The notes: generated by a model from the letters alone, not told the origin. A stretch of DNA of 64,000 nucleotides from JABCPE02 sp963530295 (GCA_963530295.1 CAUSCF010000001.1:134715-198714); one strand, 5' to 3'. Positions 1-8,019 are shown, numbered from the stretch's first letter. A program made the numbers and translations.

Positions 1-950
1 TATTACAGCAGAGCGGCTCATCGAGAGTTAATTTCATCGGAAAGTCTCATAATCAGGATTTTATCATTACTTACAACGAAAACATCAGAGAAAACGAGGC
101 TTTTCTCTATCTTTCGGAAGAGTTTTCTTCATTAAATCTAAATACACCTAAAATACTGGCTGTCAATGAAGAAAAAACGCTCTATGTTCAGGAGTTTTTG
201 GGCAAAAATACTTTGTCTGAAATCATCTCCGCCGAAGGACACAGCGAAAGGGTAAAATCACTAGTAAAACAAACTTTGGAAAAGCTATTCACTCTGCAGC
301 AAAAAACCGAAGGGGAAATAGATTTTCGCAGAACCTTTGAATACGAAGCCTATGATAATCTGCCGATTACGCATGATTTGTATTATTTTAAAAATTTCAT
401 GGTGGATGTCTTGGAACTGCCTTATCACAAAAGTTCTTTGCTAAAAGAATTTCAAACTTTAACAACTAAAATAGAAAATCTCTCTCCTAAAACAATCATG
501 CTGAGGGATTTCCAGTCGAGAAATATTTTAGTAAATGAAGAAAACGATGTGTTTTTCATTGATTATCAATCGGCTATGCTAGGACCTGCGGTCTATGATG
601 TGGTTTCTTTTTTATTCCAAGCAAAAGCCAACTTCCCTGCCGAATGGAAAACAGAAATGCTGGATTTTTATTTCAGTCTTTGGGACAGCGAAACACAGCC
701 TGCACTGAAAGAAGCTCTTCCCTACTGCCAGCTTATCAGATTTTTGCAAGTACTTGGCGCTTATGGTTTTAGAGGACTTATTCAGCGAAAAGCTCATTTC
801 CTGTCGAGCATCGGACAGGGAATAAAAAACCTAACGGATTTTTCTACAAATTGGCAGGAAAACGCCGCTTTTCCAGAGCTTTATTCAGTTATAGAAAAAC
901 TCAGTGAACCCGACACTCAGAAAAAGATAAACGTTTTGATTTCTGGGTAA
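1..950 (+). CDS. APH-fold phosphotransferase, AmgK-like sugar kinase (5' partial)
   Basis: The reading frame is open from base 3, so the true start lies upstream of the window; the TTG at 198 is an internal codon. The visible 315 residues carry the aminoglycoside phosphotransferase/choline kinase fold: an N-terminal QSGSSR segment like the family's first nucleotide-binding loop, a catalytic loop LRDFQSRN (near base 507) matching HxDxxxxN with Arg in place of His, and the metal-binding IDYQ about 18 residues later. In this family AmgK phosphorylates the anomeric carbon of MurNAc/GlcNAc. The close downstream RapZ-domain and MurU-like nucleotidyltransferase genes favour a cell-wall sugar kinase over an antibiotic-resistance enzyme. 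That role is inferred from context; the fold assignment is firm. Confidence 0.8.
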   Translation, partial: LQQSGSSRVNFIGKSHNQDFIITYNENIRENEAFLYLSEEFSSLNLNTPKILAVNEEKTLYVQEFLGKNTLSEIISAEGHSERVKSLVKQTLEKLFTLQQKTEGEIDFRRTFEYEAYDNLPITHDLYYFKNFMVDVLELPYHKSSLLKEFQTLTTKIENLSPKTIMLRDFQSRNILVNEENDVFFIDYQSAMLGPAVYDVVSFLFQAKANFPAEWKTEMLDFYFSLWDSETQPALKEALPYCQLIRFLQVLGAYGFRGLIQRKAHFLSSIGQGIKNLTDFSTNWQENAAFPELYSVIEKLSEPDTQKKINVLISG

Positions 951-998
951 AAATTCTTTTTATTTTAAGATTTGTAAATTTGCGGGAATTATTTTATT

Positions 999-1406
999 AT
1001 GCTACATATCGATATTTATAGTTTTTCTTACAAGAAAAGCGGAATTCCGAAGGATAACACAGACAATGGCGGTGGATTTGTTTTTGACTGCCGTGGAATC
1101 CTAAACCCAGGACGAATTGATGAATACAAGCCTCAGACAGGAGCTGATTTGGCTGTGCAGGAATATTTGGAAGAAAAAACCCAAATGCCTGATTTCCTAA
1201 ATTCAGTTAAAAGCCTGATATCCATATCTGTGGACAACTATATAGAGCGAGGATTTGAGCATCTTCAGATTTCATTTGGCTGCACCGGCGGACAGCACCG
1301 CTCGGTTTATTCAGCAATAAAAATAGGAGAATTTTTACAACACAAATACGCTGATAAAGTAAGTGTAAAAGTAACCCACAATGAACAACCTCAGCTAAAT
1401 GCATAG
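999..1406 (+). CDS. Free-standing RapZ C-terminal domain protein
   Basis: A 135-residue protein equal to the C-terminal half of RapZ without its P-loop ATPase half. Diagnostic signatures are a DCRG motif near residue 30, GxD..V..Y near residue 50, and the GCTGGQHRSV motif near residue 95, which in E. coli RapZ lies in the domain that binds glucosamine-6-phosphate and the sRNAs GlmY/GlmZ. It starts 48 bp after the kinase and ends 3 bp before the nucleotidyltransferase, so the three genes probably form one transcript. A TAAATTTG -7-like box at 975-982 could add an internal promoter. A role as amino-sugar sensor or as a partner of the kinase is inference. Bacteroidota have no obvious GlmZ circuit, so the classical RNase-adapter function is unlikely. 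Confidence 0.82.
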   Translation: MLHIDIYSFSYKKSGIPKDNTDNGGGFVFDCRGILNPGRIDEYKPQTGADLAVQEYLEEKTQMPDFLNSVKSLISISVDNYIERGFEHLQISFGCTGGQHRSVYSAIKIGEFLQHKYADKVSVKVTHNEQPQLNA

Positions 1407-1409
1407 AGT

Positions 1410-2123
1410 ATGAAAGCTTTTATATTCGCGGCAGGAAAAGGGACAAGATTAAAACCTTTCACAGACAAACACCCAAAGGCTCTGGCCAAGGTAAATAACA
1501 TCACCTTGTTAGAAAGAAACATCAGATTTCTGCAGTCTTTCGGGATTAATGATTTTATTATTAATATTCATCATTTCGGAGAGCAGATTGTTGATTTTCT
1601 GAAAGAAAATAATAATTTTGGAGCTAAAATAGAAATCTCCGATGAGTCCGAAGAACTTCTGGAAACAGGCGGTGCCTTAGTTTTTGCCAAAGAACTTTTG
1701 GAGCAGGAGGAACATTTTTTAATCATGAATGCTGATATTTTAACTAATCTGAACATCAGTGATTTCATCAATTTTCATTTGAAATCCAATAACTTGGTTA
1801 CTTTGGCCGTTTCGGACAGAAAAAGCTCTCGAAAACTGCTTTTTGACAGCGCAATGACCCTGCAAGGCTGGCGTAATGAGAAAACAGGCGAAGAAATCTT
1901 TGGAAACACTTATAAAAACCTAAATCCATTAGCTTTCAGTGGAATACATTGTATTAATTCTAATTTACTGAAACTTTTCACCCGCCGTGGGAAATTCTCC
2001 ATTATGGAGGAATATTTAGACCTGATGAAAGACTATATTATCAAAGGATACGAACATGATGCTTTGCTGATAGATGTGGGAAAACCAGAATCCATCGCCG
2101 AAGCAGAAAAATATTTTAAATAA
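1410..2123 (+). CDS. Sugar-1-phosphate nucleotidyltransferase, MurU-like
   Basis: A 237-residue NTP_transferase-fold protein. The nucleotide-binding signature AAGKGTRLKPFT sits at residues 7-18, followed by HPKAL with the conserved Lys near residue 23; NADIL near residue 110 supplies the metal-binding Asp; and LIDVGKPE closes the protein. It is short, with no left-handed beta-helix acyltransferase domain, as in MurU (MurNAc-1-phosphate uridylyltransferase) rather than GlmU. Together with the upstream AmgK-like kinase it would make UDP-MurNAc directly from salvaged MurNAc, bypassing MurA/MurB. A different UDP- or GDP-sugar product is possible. The gene is spaced 3 bp from its upstream neighbour and 2 bp from its downstream one. 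Confidence 0.8.
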   Translation: MKAFIFAAGKGTRLKPFTDKHPKALAKVNNITLLERNIRFLQSFGINDFIINIHHFGEQIVDFLKENNNFGAKIEISDESEELLETGGALVFAKELLEQEEHFLIMNADILTNLNISDFINFHLKSNNLVTLAVSDRKSSRKLLFDSAMTLQGWRNEKTGEEIFGNTYKNLNPLAFSGIHCINSNLLKLFTRRGKFSIMEEYLDLMKDYIIKGYEHDALLIDVGKPESIAEAEKYFK

Positions 2124-2125
2124 AA

Positions 2126-2827
2126 ATGGAAGAAGAAATTTTAAGAGAAAGTTTTCGACAAAAAACTTGGAGCGAGCAGGCCACCAAAGACAGCTGGATG
2201 GTCTTTAAGATAATGGGAGAAATAGTCTCTGGTTATGAAAAAATGCAGAAAATGGGACCTTGTGTGTCTATATTTGGGTCAGCAAGGATAAAACCAGACA
2301 CCAAATATTATAAGATGACAGAGGAAATTGCCAAAAAAATCACAGAACTAGGCTTTGGTGTCATCACTGGCGGCGGCCCAGGAATCATGGAAGCAGGAAA
2401 CAAAGGAGCAAAAGAAAGCGGAGGAAAATCCATCGGTCTCAATATAGAACTCCCTTTCGAGCAGCACCTGAATCCTTATATAGACAAATTATACAGCATG
2501 GAGTTTGACTATTTTTTCATTAGAAAACTCATGTTTATAAAATACTCACAAGGATTTATCGTGATGCCTGGTGGTTTTGGGACTTTGGATGAACTTTCAG
2601 AAGCGCTGACGCTGATTCAGACAGGGAAAATCGGCAGATTTCCTATCGTTTTGGTTGGTTCAGAATTTTGGAATGGGCTGTTAGATTGGTTCAAAAATAC
2701 TTTACTGGAAATGAAATTAATTTCAGAAGAAAATTTCTCTCTTTTCAGAGTGGTAGACACCGCTGATGAGGCTGTTTCACACATTAAAGCCTTCTATGAC
2801 AAATACTCCATTCATGAGAATTTCTAA
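2126..2827 (+). CDS. LOG family protein (TIGR00730), nucleotide 5'-monophosphate phosphoribohydrolase-like
   Basis: A 233-residue Rossmann-fold protein of the LOG/lysine-decarboxylase-like family. GGGPGIMEAGNKGA near residues 80-95 and PGGFGTLDE near residues 150-158 match the two family motifs (GGGxxGxM and PGGxGTxxE), including the catalytic Arg/Glu region. Characterised members hydrolyse the N-glycosidic bond of (cytokinin) nucleoside monophosphates to release base and ribose-5-phosphate. The first 45 residues, rich in charged and aromatic amino acids, are an extension seen in the TIGR00730 group. It is the last gene of the four-gene run. The connection to the sugar-activation genes is unexplained and may be simple operon sharing. 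Confidence 0.85.
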   Translation: MEEEILRESFRQKTWSEQATKDSWMVFKIMGEIVSGYEKMQKMGPCVSIFGSARIKPDTKYYKMTEEIAKKITELGFGVITGGGPGIMEAGNKGAKESGGKSIGLNIELPFEQHLNPYIDKLYSMEFDYFFIRKLMFIKYSQGFIVMPGGFGTLDELSEALTLIQTGKIGRFPIVLVGSEFWNGLLDWFKNTLLEMKLISEENFSLFRVVDTADEAVSHIKAFYDKYSIHENF

Positions 2828-2829
2828 GT

Positions 2830-2846
2830 TTGGCACGGCTTTTGCC
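2830..2846 (+). promoter_or_regulatory. Sigma-54 (RpoN) -24/-12 promoter
   Basis: TTGGCACGGCTTTTGCC matches the RpoN consensus YTGGCACGnnnnTTGCW at every defined base but the last. The invariant GG (2832-2833) and GC (2844-2845) are separated by exactly 10 nt. Transcription would begin near 2857, about 14 nt before the ATG at 2871. I found no second site of this quality in the window. It implies that the next gene needs a bacterial enhancer-binding protein, whose gene is not in view. Confidence 0.7.
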
Positions 2847-2870
2847 TTTATTTAACAAAATTTTAAGATT

Positions 2871-3350
2871 ATGATTACGAAAAAGAAAGTCAATCTTGTT
2901 GGATTTTTTGTAATGCTGCTTATGGTAATGAGCTTTGCAGTGAGCCAGTTCCAATCTTCATTGACTAAAGTAGACTATGTGGAGGGAAGCAAAACTTTGA
3001 AATTTACCACCAAGGTAAGCACAGAGCAAATCGCAAATGCACTAAAGGTTAATGCTAGTTCTACAGGCTTTAATGCTGAAGTAGCAAAATATATTGGCAA
3101 AAATTTCTCAGTAGCCGTGAATGGAGAAAACAAATCTCTGAAAGTTACGGGTAGCCAAGTAAATGGAGAGACAGTGTTTATTTATTTTGAAGTAGATGGT
3201 GTGGCGAGTATTTCCACATTGAAAATTAAGAACGACATTCTGCTGGATGTATATCCTAAACAGCTAAACCTAGTGAACATCGCCTACAAAGGAAGCCAAA
3301 AAAACATGACCTTCCAGCGTGGGAAAGAGACCGCAGAAGTATCTTTCTAG
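2871..3350 (+). CDS. Secreted DUF6702-like protein
   Basis: A 159-residue protein with a clear N-terminal export signal (KKK, then a hydrophobic stretch to about residue 24). The mature part is beta-rich: an opening V-Y-x-E-G-S-K-T-L strand, a central ALKVNA..GF segment, and a closing DVYPKQLNLVNI strand pattern that resembles DUF6702 proteins, in which the end of the domain contains QxNxV. Function is unknown in that family. It stands alone between a sigma-54-type promoter and a strong terminator, so it is a single-gene transcript that is probably induced under specific conditions. Family assignment is from pattern resemblance only. Confidence 0.6.
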   Translation: MITKKKVNLVGFFVMLLMVMSFAVSQFQSSLTKVDYVEGSKTLKFTTKVSTEQIANALKVNASSTGFNAEVAKYIGKNFSVAVNGENKSLKVTGSQVNGETVFIYFEVDGVASISTLKIKNDILLDVYPKQLNLVNIAYKGSQKNMTFQRGKETAEVSF

Positions 3351-3381
3351 AAACGAAATTGTTATATTATTTAATGTAAAG

Positions 3382-3404
3382 TCCTGCATTTTGCAGGATT
3401 TTTT
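3382..3404 (+). terminator. Intrinsic terminator after the DUF6702-like gene
   Basis: A perfect 7-bp stem TCCTGCA/TGCAGGA with a 3-nt loop, followed by six T. It separates the plus-strand gene ending at 3350 from the convergent DUF2480 gene. Confidence 0.8.
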
Positions 3405-3417
3405 ATTTCTGCGATTT

Positions 3418-3927
3418 TTACTTTTTATAAATAGGAACACTGCTGCACGCCTCTCCAAACATCAGTGATTTCACCATTGGCTTTAATTTCTGAACCAGCT
3501 CTACATAGGCATTGGTAGGGATTTCCACATCGCTGCAACCTCTGATGAGAACTCTTTTGTCCTTATAATCAGAAAAATGGAATTTCTGAATTTCTTCATG
3601 AAATAAAACCAATTCCAGTTCATCCAGCGAACCAAAAACTATCTTTTTAGCAACGCATTCTAACCTAGATGTAAGTAAAAAATACGCCCAAAGCGGAACA
3701 ATAGCATCCGTAGAACAATAAAGATACACAAAGGCGTTTTCATAAATTTCCATATCTAGATTTTCCACCTGCTCACGGAAATCTTTCTCCTTTAATATAA
3801 GTCCCTCATATAGAAATTCTTTCAGGTCAATACCCAAACGCTTCCCTTTTGGACGAAATTCAGCCACATCGATGTTTACTAGTCCGCTGTTCGCAACTTT
3901 ATTTACAATTTCTCCTTGCTCTGACAT
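3418..3927 (-). CDS. DUF2480 family protein
   Basis: A 169-residue cytoplasmic protein with the recognisable DUF2480 opening IVNKVANSGLVNIDVAEF and the conserved end, where RGCSDVEIP is followed by a C-terminal helix. No catalytic motif, membrane segment or signal peptide is visible. The family is restricted to Bacteroidota and has no assigned function. It is divergent from lpxB: the lpxB -33 element (TTG at 3916) lies inside the first codons of this gene, so the two probably share a control region. A TATTTTTG box on the minus strand (3948-3955) could be its own -7 element. Confidence 0.75.
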   Translation of the reverse strand: MSEQGEIVNKVANSGLVNIDVAEFRPKGKRLGIDLKEFLYEGLILKEKDFREQVENLDMEIYENAFVYLYCSTDAIVPLWAYFLLTSRLECVAKKIVFGSLDELELVLFHEEIQKFHFSDYKDKRVLIRGCSDVEIPTNAYVELVQKLKPMVKSLMFGEACSSVPIYKK

Positions 3928-3945
3928 ATTATTTATTTATATTTG
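3916..3945 (+). promoter_or_regulatory. Promoter of lpxB-comEC
   Basis: TTG (3916-3918), 19 nt, TATATTTG (3938-3945): a textbook Bacteroidota -33/-7 promoter. Transcription would start near 3951, giving a leader of about 26 nt before the lpxB ATG at 3977. Confidence 0.6.
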
Positions 3946-3976
3946 AGCAAAAATAAATCTTTTTTACTAAAATAAA

Positions 3977-5089
3977 ATGTCTAAAAAATATTATATAATC
4001 TCAGGAGAAGCTTCTGGGGATTTACATGGCTCTAACCTGATGAAAGTCATCCTAAAAAAAGAACCCGATGCAGAGTTCAGGTTTTGGGGAGGCGACCTGA
4101 TGAAAGAAGTTGGCGGAACATTGGTAAAACATTACAAAGACCTTGCATTCATGGGGTTCTTGGAAGTTGTTTTAAATCTTAAAACCATTCTGAGAAACAT
4201 CAAATTTTGTAAAGAAGACATAAAAAAATACCAGCCAGATGTCCTTATTTTGGTGGACTATCCTGGCTTTAACCTAAGAATCGCAAAGTTCGCTAAATCA
4301 TTAGGAATCAAAGTAGTATATTATATTTCTCCACAGCTTTGGGCTTGGAAGGAAGGCAGAGTAGAAACCATCAAAAAACATGTAGATGAAATGCTGGTAA
4401 TCCTCCCTTTCGAAGAGGATTTTTACAAAAAACATTCTGTAGAAGCTCACTTTGTGGGACATCCTCTTTTGGATGCAATTTCAAATTTAAAACCAATTGA
4501 CACTCAAGAATTTAAAAAACAAAACAACCTCGATGACAGAGAAATCATCGCATTACTCCCAGGAAGCCGAAAACAAGAGATAAGAAAAATGCTTGGTTTG
4601 ATGCTCAGCGCGACTCCTTATTTTAAAGATTATCAGTTCGTTATCGCAGGAGCACCTTCCCTACCAAAAGAATTTTATGATGAATTTTTGACGGATGATG
4701 TGCATTTCGTGTCCAATAAAACTTATGATTTGCTTCGTTCTTCCAAAGCAGCCCTGGTAACCTCTGGAACAGCAACACTGGAAACCGCCCTTCTAAAAAT
4801 CCCAGAAGTGGTCTGCTACCGCGGAAGCTGGGTTTCTTACCAAATCGCAAAAAGATTGGTAAAACACATTAAATTTATTTCTTTGGTCAATTTAATAATG
4901 AATAAAGAAGTCGTTAAAGAACTGATACAAAATGATTTAACAACAGAAAAAATAAAATCTGAATTAGAAAAAATCTTAAATCCAGAGCAAAGAGAAAAAA
5001 TCCTAAACGAATACGAAAAACTAAACCTTCTCCTTGGAGGTAAGGGAGCGAGTGAGCGCGCCGCAGAAATCATCACAAAACTACTATGA
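3977..5089 (+). CDS. lpxB: Lipid-A-disaccharide synthase
   Basis: A 370-residue GT19 glycosyltransferase that joins UDP-2,3-diacylglucosamine and lipid X to give the tetra-acyl disaccharide of lipid A on the inner membrane face. Family marks are the opening ISGEASGDLHGSNL, FWGGDLM, a FMGFLEV loop, YYISPQLWAWKEGR near residue 120, FVGHPLLD, LLPGSRKQEI near residue 200, and SGTATLETAL near residue 260. Length is normal. The stop overlaps the start of comEC by 4 bp (ATGA), so the two are translationally coupled. Confidence is high. Confidence 0.96.
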   Translation: MSKKYYIISGEASGDLHGSNLMKVILKKEPDAEFRFWGGDLMKEVGGTLVKHYKDLAFMGFLEVVLNLKTILRNIKFCKEDIKKYQPDVLILVDYPGFNLRIAKFAKSLGIKVVYYISPQLWAWKEGRVETIKKHVDEMLVILPFEEDFYKKHSVEAHFVGHPLLDAISNLKPIDTQEFKKQNNLDDREIIALLPGSRKQEIRKMLGLMLSATPYFKDYQFVIAGAPSLPKEFYDEFLTDDVHFVSNKTYDLLRSSKAALVTSGTATLETALLKIPEVVCYRGSWVSYQIAKRLVKHIKFISLVNLIMNKEVVKELIQNDLTTEKIKSELEKILNPEQREKILNEYEKLNLLLGGKGASERAAEIITKLL

Positions 5090-6858
5090 ACAAACAACCT
5101 TTGCTAATTTGCGCTATCAGTTTTGGATTGGGAATTTTCTTTCAAGACAAATTTGACTTCCCTTTTTGGGGAGCGGCAGCCATATTAGTTTTAGGAATTG
5201 TGGGATTTTTAGCAGGATTTTTTGTCCGAAATTTCTTTTTTGACAGACTGAAATCGGTGTTTTTGGTGTTTTTGTTTTTCGGCATTGGAATTTTTCTGCA
5301 CTTTCTCAATTCAAATTCTGCACAAAATTTTGATTTTAAGAAAAATAAAACATCCGAAATCGTTTTTCAACTCAGCAAAAAACTGAACTCCAACGAAAGA
5401 AACAAACGCTACGAAGTTGAAATTCTTAATTTTGAAAAGTCTTTTTCGGCTGTAATTTCTATTCCGAAAGAACAGAAAGAGCTTGATTTTCTGCATTTTT
5501 ATTCAGCCGAGGCTTACCTCAATCCCACCCAAAAACCGCAATACGATTTTCAGTTTGATTATCAAAAATATTTAGCTCGGCAAAATATTCATTATCAAGG
5601 ATTTATTCCCAATGAAATTTCATTCAAAAAGAAAGAATCCGTTAGTTTCACTGATAAAATAAAGCAAAAACGACTGGATTTGCTTTTCAGAATAGATAAT
5701 TCCAGCCTTCTACCACAGAATAAAGCGATTTTAAAAGGAATAATCCTCGCCGACCGAACGGAAATAGACCAAGAAATCATCAACCATTTCAGCAAAACTG
5801 GCTTAATCCATATTTTGGCGATTTCGGGTTCTCATATGGCAATTATCTTCTTGATGATTTTATTTGTCTTAAATCCTATTTCAGTAAAATACAGAAATAT
5901 TCCGATTTATATTTCATTAGCAGCCATCTGGGGTTTTGCGATATTCATCGATTATGGAAATTCTGTGGTGCGTTCGTGCATCATGATTACAGTCTATTAT
6001 ATTATGATTTTTTTGCAGAGAAAACCTAATCTTCTGCACTCTTTGGCTTTGGCTGGAATGATGATACTTTCCATTGATACTCAGCAACTTTTCGATGTAG
6101 GTTTTCAGTTGAGTTTCTTGGCGGTTTTTGGGATTTTTTGGCTATACAAACCTATTACCCATCATTATAAACCACTAAAAAACAGAGCGATAAGATTCAT
6201 TCTAAATACATTTTCTCTAAGTCTTGCCGCCCAGCTGACCACACTTCCATTGATATTATTCTACTTTCATCAGTTTTCTATAATGTCTGTTTTTATCAAT
6301 GTTGTCAGCATTATGGTATCGCAGGGATTCATTATTTTTTCCTTTATCGTTTTTATTTTGTTTGGAATAGAATTTACTCCCGATTGGCTTTTAGAAATCT
6401 ATGACTGGTGCGCGAGTTTTTTCCTGAATATGGTTGCTTTTTTCTCAAAAACAGATTTTAGTTTTGTGGAAAATGTTTCCATCCAAATTCCTGAACTTAT
6501 TATTTTATTTGTGCTTGTTTATTTATTGAGAAGTGTTTTTGAAAAGCCTAATACAAAGACTTTCACGCGTTTTTCTTTCTTCATTTTATTATTCATTTTC
6601 ACAAGAATATTGACTAATTTTTATTTTTGGAAAAAGGAAGAAATATTGCTTCATTCTTTTTTTAAACAAAATATTGTCTCAATAAAACAAAGAGACAAAG
6701 TTATTTTTATCGTAAGTAATGAGGCTGATATGGAAAAAATTAATAACTTTGTTATAAAATCCTATATTACATCCAGAAGAATAAAAAATATAGAAATAAA
6801 AAAAGTAAAACCTATGACGAAACTAAAAATAAACCAAACCACCTATGAAATAAAATAA
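5086..6858 (+). CDS. ComEC/Rec2 family competence protein lacking the nuclease domain
   Basis: A 590-residue polytopic membrane protein. After two N-terminal transmembrane helices comes a soluble DUF4131-type region (about 90-210), then the Competence domain, whose signature ILAISGSHMAII sits near residue 245 and is followed by many further helices. In DNA uptake ComEC forms the inner-membrane channel for single-stranded DNA. The metallo-beta-lactamase-like domain that ends longer ComEC proteins is absent. The protein stops about 55 residues after its last helix in a short Lys-rich tail. This short form is common in Flavobacteriia. It overlaps lpxB by 4 bp. Confidence 0.88.
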   Translation: MNKQPLLICAISFGLGIFFQDKFDFPFWGAAAILVLGIVGFLAGFFVRNFFFDRLKSVFLVFLFFGIGIFLHFLNSNSAQNFDFKKNKTSEIVFQLSKKLNSNERNKRYEVEILNFEKSFSAVISIPKEQKELDFLHFYSAEAYLNPTQKPQYDFQFDYQKYLARQNIHYQGFIPNEISFKKKESVSFTDKIKQKRLDLLFRIDNSSLLPQNKAILKGIILADRTEIDQEIINHFSKTGLIHILAISGSHMAIIFLMILFVLNPISVKYRNIPIYISLAAIWGFAIFIDYGNSVVRSCIMITVYYIMIFLQRKPNLLHSLALAGMMILSIDTQQLFDVGFQLSFLAVFGIFWLYKPITHHYKPLKNRAIRFILNTFSLSLAAQLTTLPLILFYFHQFSIMSVFINVVSIMVSQGFIIFSFIVFILFGIEFTPDWLLEIYDWCASFFLNMVAFFSKTDFSFVENVSIQIPELIILFVLVYLLRSVFEKPNTKTFTRFSFFILLFIFTRILTNFYFWKKEEILLHSFFKQNIVSIKQRDKVIFIVSNEADMEKINNFVIKSYITSRRIKNIEIKKVKPMTKLKINQTTYEIK

Positions 6859-7003
6859 AAAATCCGAGAATTTGTTGGCTCTCGGATCATGGCTAATAGA
6901 TTCTAACATCTACTTTTGACCAATAATGGTCGGGGATTCTAAATATAGTATTTCAAAACAGATTAAAAGAAATACTACAACTAAAAAAACTAATTATAAC
7001 ATT
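6855..7003 (-). ncRNA. Candidate small RNA, family unknown
   Basis: Read on the minus strand: a -7 box TAATTTTG (7016-7009), then about 120 nt with two perfect hairpins (9-bp TAGTATTTC/GAAATACTA, 5-bp GACCA/TGGTC), then a strong rho-independent terminator (8-bp stem ATCCGAGA/TCTCGGAT, 6887-6862) with a T-rich tail. No protein gene on this strand could use that terminator. No TTG at proper -33 spacing was found, which weakens the case. Candidates to test are 6S-type RNA or a lineage-specific sRNA. Confidence 0.35.
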
Positions 7004-7220
7004 GGGGGCAAAATTACAAAATTTATGCCAAAAATCATGTTTTTAATTTAGATTGTTTTTTGGGAATTTATATATCATTGATTTTCAGGCATAAAAATTT
7101 GTTTTTCGTTTCTTAGCCAATAATTTAATAGTATTTTTCGTTTTTTAACAATATTTAGACATTGATAAATTAAAAAAAAGTTATATTTGCAAATTGAAAA
7201 TAAATAAAATAATTTTAGAT
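6859..7220. other. 362-bp gene-free stretch
   Basis: No supported ORF. It holds a minus-strand terminator-like hairpin (6862-6887), two more perfect hairpins (GACCA/TGGTC, 6918-6931; TAGTATTTC/GAAATACTA, 6946-6977), a repeated GATTCTAA (6899 and 6935), a minus-strand -7 box TAATTTTG (7009-7016) and, at its right end, the promoter for the gene at 7221. The order of box, structured segment and terminator on the minus strand fits a small RNA, entered separately. Confidence 0.6.
7162..7189 (+). promoter_or_regulatory. Promoter of the DUF6089-like/uppS/bamA run
   Basis: TTG (7162-7164), 17 nt, TATATTTG (7182-7189). The predicted start near 7196 excludes the in-frame TTG at 7194 as initiator and supports the ATG at 7221. 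Confidence 0.6.
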
Positions 7221-8012
7221 ATGAAAAAACACATAACATTTGGATTGTTTACTTTGTGTATGTTTATGGGATTTTCTCAAAGACATGAAATAGGAGTAAA
7301 AGGCGGATACTCAATTGTTGGAGGGGATGCTAAAAGTGTGATAAGATCTTTTCCTGATGGAGGAACAAATAGGAGAGTTCAGCCTACATATATAGGTTTA
7401 TTTTACAAAAGAAATCTAAACCCAAGACAGGGAATAAGAGTTGAGGGAGCATATAATATTGCTTTCTTTGACAATATTTATACAGGGGGGGTTAAAGTTT
7501 CAAATGATATCTTGGAGGCATCTGCTTTATTTGAATATGCTTTTTTCTCTATCAATGATGAGTTAAAAAAGAATCAAACTAAATTTAGTCCATATGTTTT
7601 CGCAGGGCTTTCTGGGTTGATGTATGATTCTCCAAACCTTAATACTACTGTAACACAATCAGGTAGTGGATTTTTGATTTCTACGACATATCCTGGTGAA
7701 AATATTCACAAGAAGAAGGTGACTTTAGGTATTCCTTTTGGTTTAGGTCTAAAATACAAATTTGGATATAATTGGTCTATCTTTGCTGAGGCTATGTTTA
7801 GATATACATTTACTGATAATCTTGATTATAGTAATCTTGAAAAGATGAATCATACTATTAGATATAATGTTTCTCCTGCAAACCGTGCAGCTGCAGAAAC
7901 TGCTCTACAACAGTATATGGATGGACACAAGGGTAAAGGAAAAGATTGGTTAAACTCTGTTACAATAGGTATTTCCTATGCATTTGGAAGACCACCTTGT
8001 TATTGTAAATAA
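7221..8012 (+). CDS. Outer-membrane beta-barrel protein, DUF6089-like
   Basis: Starts at the ATG at 7221 (263 residues), which gives a clean signal peptide ending at GFSQ. An upstream TTG at 7194 would precede the predicted transcription start. The mature protein begins with EIGVKGGYS and continues with alternating amphipathic strands (YIGLFYKRNL, GIRVEGAYNIAF, YVFAGLSGLMY, GIPFGLGLKYKFG, FAEAMFRYTFTDNL), finishing with a SVTIGISYAFGR strand, the pattern of a small 8-10 strand barrel. Position immediately before uppS and bamA is typical for DUF6089 proteins in Flavobacteriia. Function is unknown; a part in outer-membrane assembly is suggested only by the neighbours. It lies 7 bp from uppS. 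Confidence 0.78.
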   Translation: MKKHITFGLFTLCMFMGFSQRHEIGVKGGYSIVGGDAKSVIRSFPDGGTNRRVQPTYIGLFYKRNLNPRQGIRVEGAYNIAFFDNIYTGGVKVSNDILEASALFEYAFFSINDELKKNQTKFSPYVFAGLSGLMYDSPNLNTTVTQSGSGFLISTTYPGENIHKKKVTLGIPFGLGLKYKFGYNWSIFAEAMFRYTFTDNLDYSNLEKMNHTIRYNVSPANRAAAETALQQYMDGHKGKGKDWLNSVTIGISYAFGRPPCYCK

Positions 8013-8019
8013 AAAATAA

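Noticed and set aside
7021..7040. TTGGCAT...TTTTGT on the minus strand, resembling a sigma-54 site
   Set aside because: GG is 10 nt from GT instead of the required GC, so the essential -12 dinucleotide is broken.
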